Part shown: positions 61,757 through 64,000 of the stretch, piece after piece
How the letters are laid out: each line of letters starts with the position of its first letter
How positions within the stretch are numbered: position 1 is the stretch's first letter
Assembly (NCBI RefSeq): GCF_003419895.1
Contig: NZ_QPMM01000002.1
Coordinates: forward strand, 186,001-250,000
Source: Chitinophaga silvatica
Lineage (GTDB): Bacteria > Bacteroidota > Bacteroidia > Chitinophagales > Chitinophagaceae
Direction of reading: 5' to 3'
Length of the DNA stretch: 64,000 nucleotides
Notes under the pieces: model-generated
What the model saw: the letters and a program-made list of their open reading frames with translations, nothing else
Told to the model about the DNA's origin: nothing
The model's database searches: none
Position numbers and translations under genes: made by a program

Positions 61757-63412
61757 ATGTTACAGCGATTAACTATCAGGAATTACGCTATTATCGATTA
61801 TCTGGAAGTCGATTTTTCCCAAAATCTCAACGTGATCACCGGTGAAACCGGTGCGGGTAAATCTATTCTCCTGGGTGCTCTTTCCCTAATCCTGGGCGAC
61901 AGAGCCGATCCTGGCGTTTTATTCGATAAAACTGGGAAATGTATTATCGAAGGGTTCTTCAAAGTGAAAAAAGCGCAGGTGCTTTCTTTCTTTGAAAAAC
62001 ATGAACTCGACCTGGAAGAACTCCTCATTATCCGGCGTGAAATAAGTGCATCCGGCAAATCCCGTGCATTCGTTAACGATACTCCCGTTAATATATCACA
62101 ACTCGGTGAACTAAGTACTTACCTGGTAGATCTGCATCAGCAGTTCGATACCCTCGCACTGGCAAATGCCGATTTTCAACGGGAAGTAATTGATGCCCTG
62201 GTAAATAAACCCGTTGTCTTACAAGAATATCAACAAGTTTATTCACAATATGCACAGGTGCAAAAGCGATATAAACACCTGGTTGAAAGCAGAGATAGCG
62301 CTAACAAGGAACTTGATTATAATCGTTTTCTGCTGGATGAGCTGACAGAAGCTAATTTCTATCAGAATGAAGTTGAGGACCTGGATGCTGAGCTGCAAAC
62401 CCTCAGCCATGCCGAAGAAATTAAGAATACCCTGAATCGTATTTACTTTCAGCTTAAAGAAGATGAACAACCAATTCTTCAGCAAATAAAACAACTACAG
62501 GCCTCCCTGAATGGCTTGGCGAACTTCCATAAGGAAATTCCCGGTTTAGCAGAGCGATTATTATCGACTTATGTTGAACTGCAGGATATTTCCGGGGAAA
62601 TAGAAGGGATCAACGACCAGGTATTTTATGATGCTGCCAGAATAGAAGTCGTAAATGAAAGACTTACTATGGGGTATCGCCTGTTCAAAAAGCATAGCGT
62701 TCAAACAACCAATGAATTACTGGAAATAAAAGAGGCACTGTCAACAAAGGTTGCCGATGTTTTAAACCTCGACGATCAGTTACTGGCGCTGGAACAGGAG
62801 CAGACAAGATTACAGGAACATTTGCTGCAAACGGCAGCCATTATTACTGCACATCGGCAGGAACAGGCAATGCCATTTGCTCAACGTGTCAATGAATTGC
62901 TGGCCCAGGTAGGCATGCCAAATGCCAGATTGAAGGTCGATATTCTTGTTGGTGAACTGAATCCGCATGGTCAGGATACTATCGATTTCCTGTTCGATGC
63001 CAATAAAAGCAATCAATTTGCGCCAGTGGGTAAGGTGGCTTCCGGCGGTGAGTTAAGCCGGATTATGCTGTGTATTAAGTCTCTGGTTGCTAAATCAGTG
63101 GCTTTACCAACCCTCATTTTTGATGAAATTGATACTGGTATTTCCGGAGAAGCCGCCCGTCAGGTAGGTATTATTCTGAAAGATTTGGCTAAATCTCATC
63201 AAATCATCTGTATTACACATCAGCCGCAGATTGCCGGTAAGGCAGATGCTCATTATTTTGTCTTTAAAGATGCAAAGGCAGATAAAGTGACTACCAGCGT
63301 ACGTTTATTGTCGGTGGAGGAACGTGTAAATAAAATTGCTCAGATGCTTAGCGGTGAAAAACCAACTGCTGCAGCGCTTGAGAATGCACGTGAAATGCTG
63401 ACGAGTTTCTAG
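61757..63412 (+). CDS. recN: DNA repair protein RecN
   Basis: SMC-like ATPase that helps double-strand break repair. 551 aa. N-terminal NVITGETGAGKSILLGALSL (Walker A), a coiled-coil middle (about residues 155-390), then the ABC signature KVASGGELSRIMLCIKSL, Walker B LIFDEIDTGISGEAARQVG and ITHQPQIAGKADAHYFVFK. The N terminus LQRLTIRNYAIIDYLEVDF is the normal start, so ATG 61757 (MLQRLTIRNY) is chosen over a start 15 codons upstream. Palindrome G begins 17 nt after the stop. Confidence 0.97.
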   Translation: MLQRLTIRNYAIIDYLEVDFSQNLNVITGETGAGKSILLGALSLILGDRADPGVLFDKTGKCIIEGFFKVKKAQVLSFFEKHELDLEELLIIRREISASGKSRAFVNDTPVNISQLGELSTYLVDLHQQFDTLALANADFQREVIDALVNKPVVLQEYQQVYSQYAQVQKRYKHLVESRDSANKELDYNRFLLDELTEANFYQNEVEDLDAELQTLSHAEEIKNTLNRIYFQLKEDEQPILQQIKQLQASLNGLANFHKEIPGLAERLLSTYVELQDISGEIEGINDQVFYDAARIEVVNERLTMGYRLFKKHSVQTTNELLEIKEALSTKVADVLNLDDQLLALEQEQTRLQEHLLQTAAIITAHRQEQAMPFAQRVNELLAQVGMPNARLKVDILVGELNPHGQDTIDFLFDANKSNQFAPVGKVASGGELSRIMLCIKSLVAKSVALPTLIFDEIDTGISGEAARQVGIILKDLAKSHQIICITHQPQIAGKADAHYFVFKDAKADKVTTSVRLLSVEERVNKIAQMLSGEKPTAAALENAREMLTSF

Positions 63413-63429
63413 CTCGCGATGCTCGCGTT

Positions 63430-63591
63430 TTTCTCGCAAAGAAGCAAAGAAGCAAAGAGGCATAAGGATCAAAGCGGATGTTTTCAAGAGCTATTGACCG
63501 ATTTCTTTTATAATTGGAGCGAATCGGAAGTCCTTAAAAACATCCGCTTTGATCCTTATGCCTCTTTGCTTCTTTGCTTCTTTGCGAGAAA
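63430..63591. repeat. large palindrome G (TTTCTCGCAAAG family)
   Basis: A 162-bp palindrome with perfect 55-bp arms (63430-63484 and 63537-63591): TTTCTCGCAAAGAAGCAAAG, then AAGCAAAGAGGCATAAGGAT and CAAAGCGGATGTTTT. It begins 17 nt after the recN stop, between two plus-strand genes, and is preceded by an iterated GCTCGCGATGCTCGCG. Its right end runs into the fabI promoter region. Confidence 0.92.
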
Positions 63592-63595
63592 CTAC

Positions 63596-63603
63596 TATTT
63601 TTG
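63596..63603 (+). promoter_or_regulatory. candidate fabI -7 box TATTTTTG
   Basis: TATTTTTG fits TAnnTTTG and ends 21 nt before the fabI ATG. A TTTG at 63573-63576, inside the right arm of palindrome G, lies 19 nt upstream and could be the -33 element. Confidence 0.45.
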
Positions 63604-63624
63604 CCGAAATTAATTTTTGACCAA

Positions 63625-64000
63625 ATGGCTCATAACTTATTAAAAGGGAAGAAAGGTATCATTTTCGGTGCATTAGATGAAAAGTCTATTGCATGGAGAA
63701 CTGCACTTCGTTGTGTAGAAGAAGGCGCTGAAATTGTGCTTACCAATGCCCCTATTGCCCTCCGTATGGGTGAGATCAACAAACTTGCGGAAACTTGTAA
63801 AGCACCTGTAATTCCTGCGGATGTTACCAATATGGATGATCTGACCAACCTGTTCAACAAATCTATGGAGCATTTTGGTGGCAAGATCGATTTCGTGCTC
63901 CACTCAGTAGCAATGGGTATGAATATCCGTAAAGGCAGAAGTTATATGGATCTGGATTACGATTTCAATCACAAAACCTTCGATATTTCTGCAATTTCAT
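63625..64000 (+). CDS. fabI: enoyl-[acyl-carrier-protein] reductase, N-terminal part (runs off the window)
   Basis: The 125 visible residues begin AHNLLKGKKGIIFGALDEKS, the FabI NAD(H)-binding start where SIAW follows, then NAPIALRMGEINKLAE and DFVLHSVAMGMNIRKG. FabI is the last reducing step of each fatty-acid elongation cycle. The C-terminal half with the Tyr-x6-Lys site is outside. Its -7 box abuts palindrome G. Confidence 0.93.
   Translation, partial: MAHNLLKGKKGIIFGALDEKSIAWRTALRCVEEGAEIVLTNAPIALRMGEINKLAETCKAPVIPADVTNMDDLTNLFNKSMEHFGGKIDFVLHSVAMGMNIRKGRSYMDLDYDFNHKTFDISAIS

Noticed and set aside
4558..63591. Target-site duplications flanking the palindromes (transposon interpretation)
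   Set aside because: I compared the bases on both sides of each of the seven elements and found no consistent direct repeat; mobility remains possible but is not supported by footprints.
1..64000. tRNA, rRNA or tmRNA genes
   Set aside because: I looked through the gaps for cloverleaf stems with CCA-type ends and for rRNA signatures and saw none; this was by eye, so a scan with tRNAscan-SE or Infernal would settle it.

Overview
This window reads as one contiguous stretch of a Bacteroidota chromosome, most likely family Chitinophagaceae (Chitinophaga/Niastella-like). The reasons are the type IX secretion (T9SS) proteins (PorP/SprF, gliding-motility-type C-terminal domains, a PorE-like OmpA protein), the lack of Shine-Dalgarno sequences, many TAnnTTTG (-7) promoter boxes close to start codons, and a eukaryote-type citrate synthase. 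Most genes are housekeeping. I saw no rRNA, tRNA, CRISPR array, transposase gene or prophage.

Layout. 0-8.3 kb: guaB start, dprA, an e(P4)-type acid phosphatase, a PorE-like protein, queE, folD and pckA. 8.5-19.8 kb: pepP, pssA, purS, rsmI, an AlkZ-like winged-helix protein, an M1 peptidase, a degenerate patatin, DinB, a sigma factor/membrane protein/HMA-like triad, rsmG and a glycosyltransferase. 20-26.3 kb: tgt, an LptF/G permease, citrate synthase and recG (no ordinary start codon). 26.4-31.8 kb: first T9SS substrate/PorP locus. 32-44 kb: a phosphonatase-like/FAD oxidase pair, a LOG protein, O-methyltransferase, glucosaminidase-LysM, hpt, a VWA lipid- or wall-associated protein, and two rRNA methyltransferases flanking dnaJ-grpE. 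44.2-55 kb: a surface-protein region with a tail-fibre-like secreted protein, a heptad-repeat coiled coil, a mini T9SS-tail protein, PorP/SprF and two PKD-repeat giants. 55-64 kb: TPMT-like methyltransferase overlapping a rhodanese-thioredoxin fusion, M32 carboxypeptidase, Nif3-like, a coiled-coil Zn-ribbon protein, a TPR protein, recN and the start of fabI.

The most unusual feature is a family of seven large palindromes (88-226 bp) whose arms start with TTTCTCGCAAAG or TTTCACGCAAAG. Five have perfect arms of 31-56 bp. Arm sequence differs between loci while each element stays self-complementary. All seven lie between genes transcribed in the same direction, and six begin within 0-17 nt of a stop codon, so they would form very large hairpins at mRNA 3' ends. 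I know of no named family they belong to.

Functional links: queE and tgt are two steps of queuosine tRNA modification. pssA, fabI and the LptF/G permease serve the envelope. The two PorP/SprF genes each follow, on the same strand, genes for very large proteins with type B T9SS tails, so they probably act as cognate outer-membrane anchors. The phosphatase-like hydrolase and FAD oxidase form a known phosphonate-catabolism pair.
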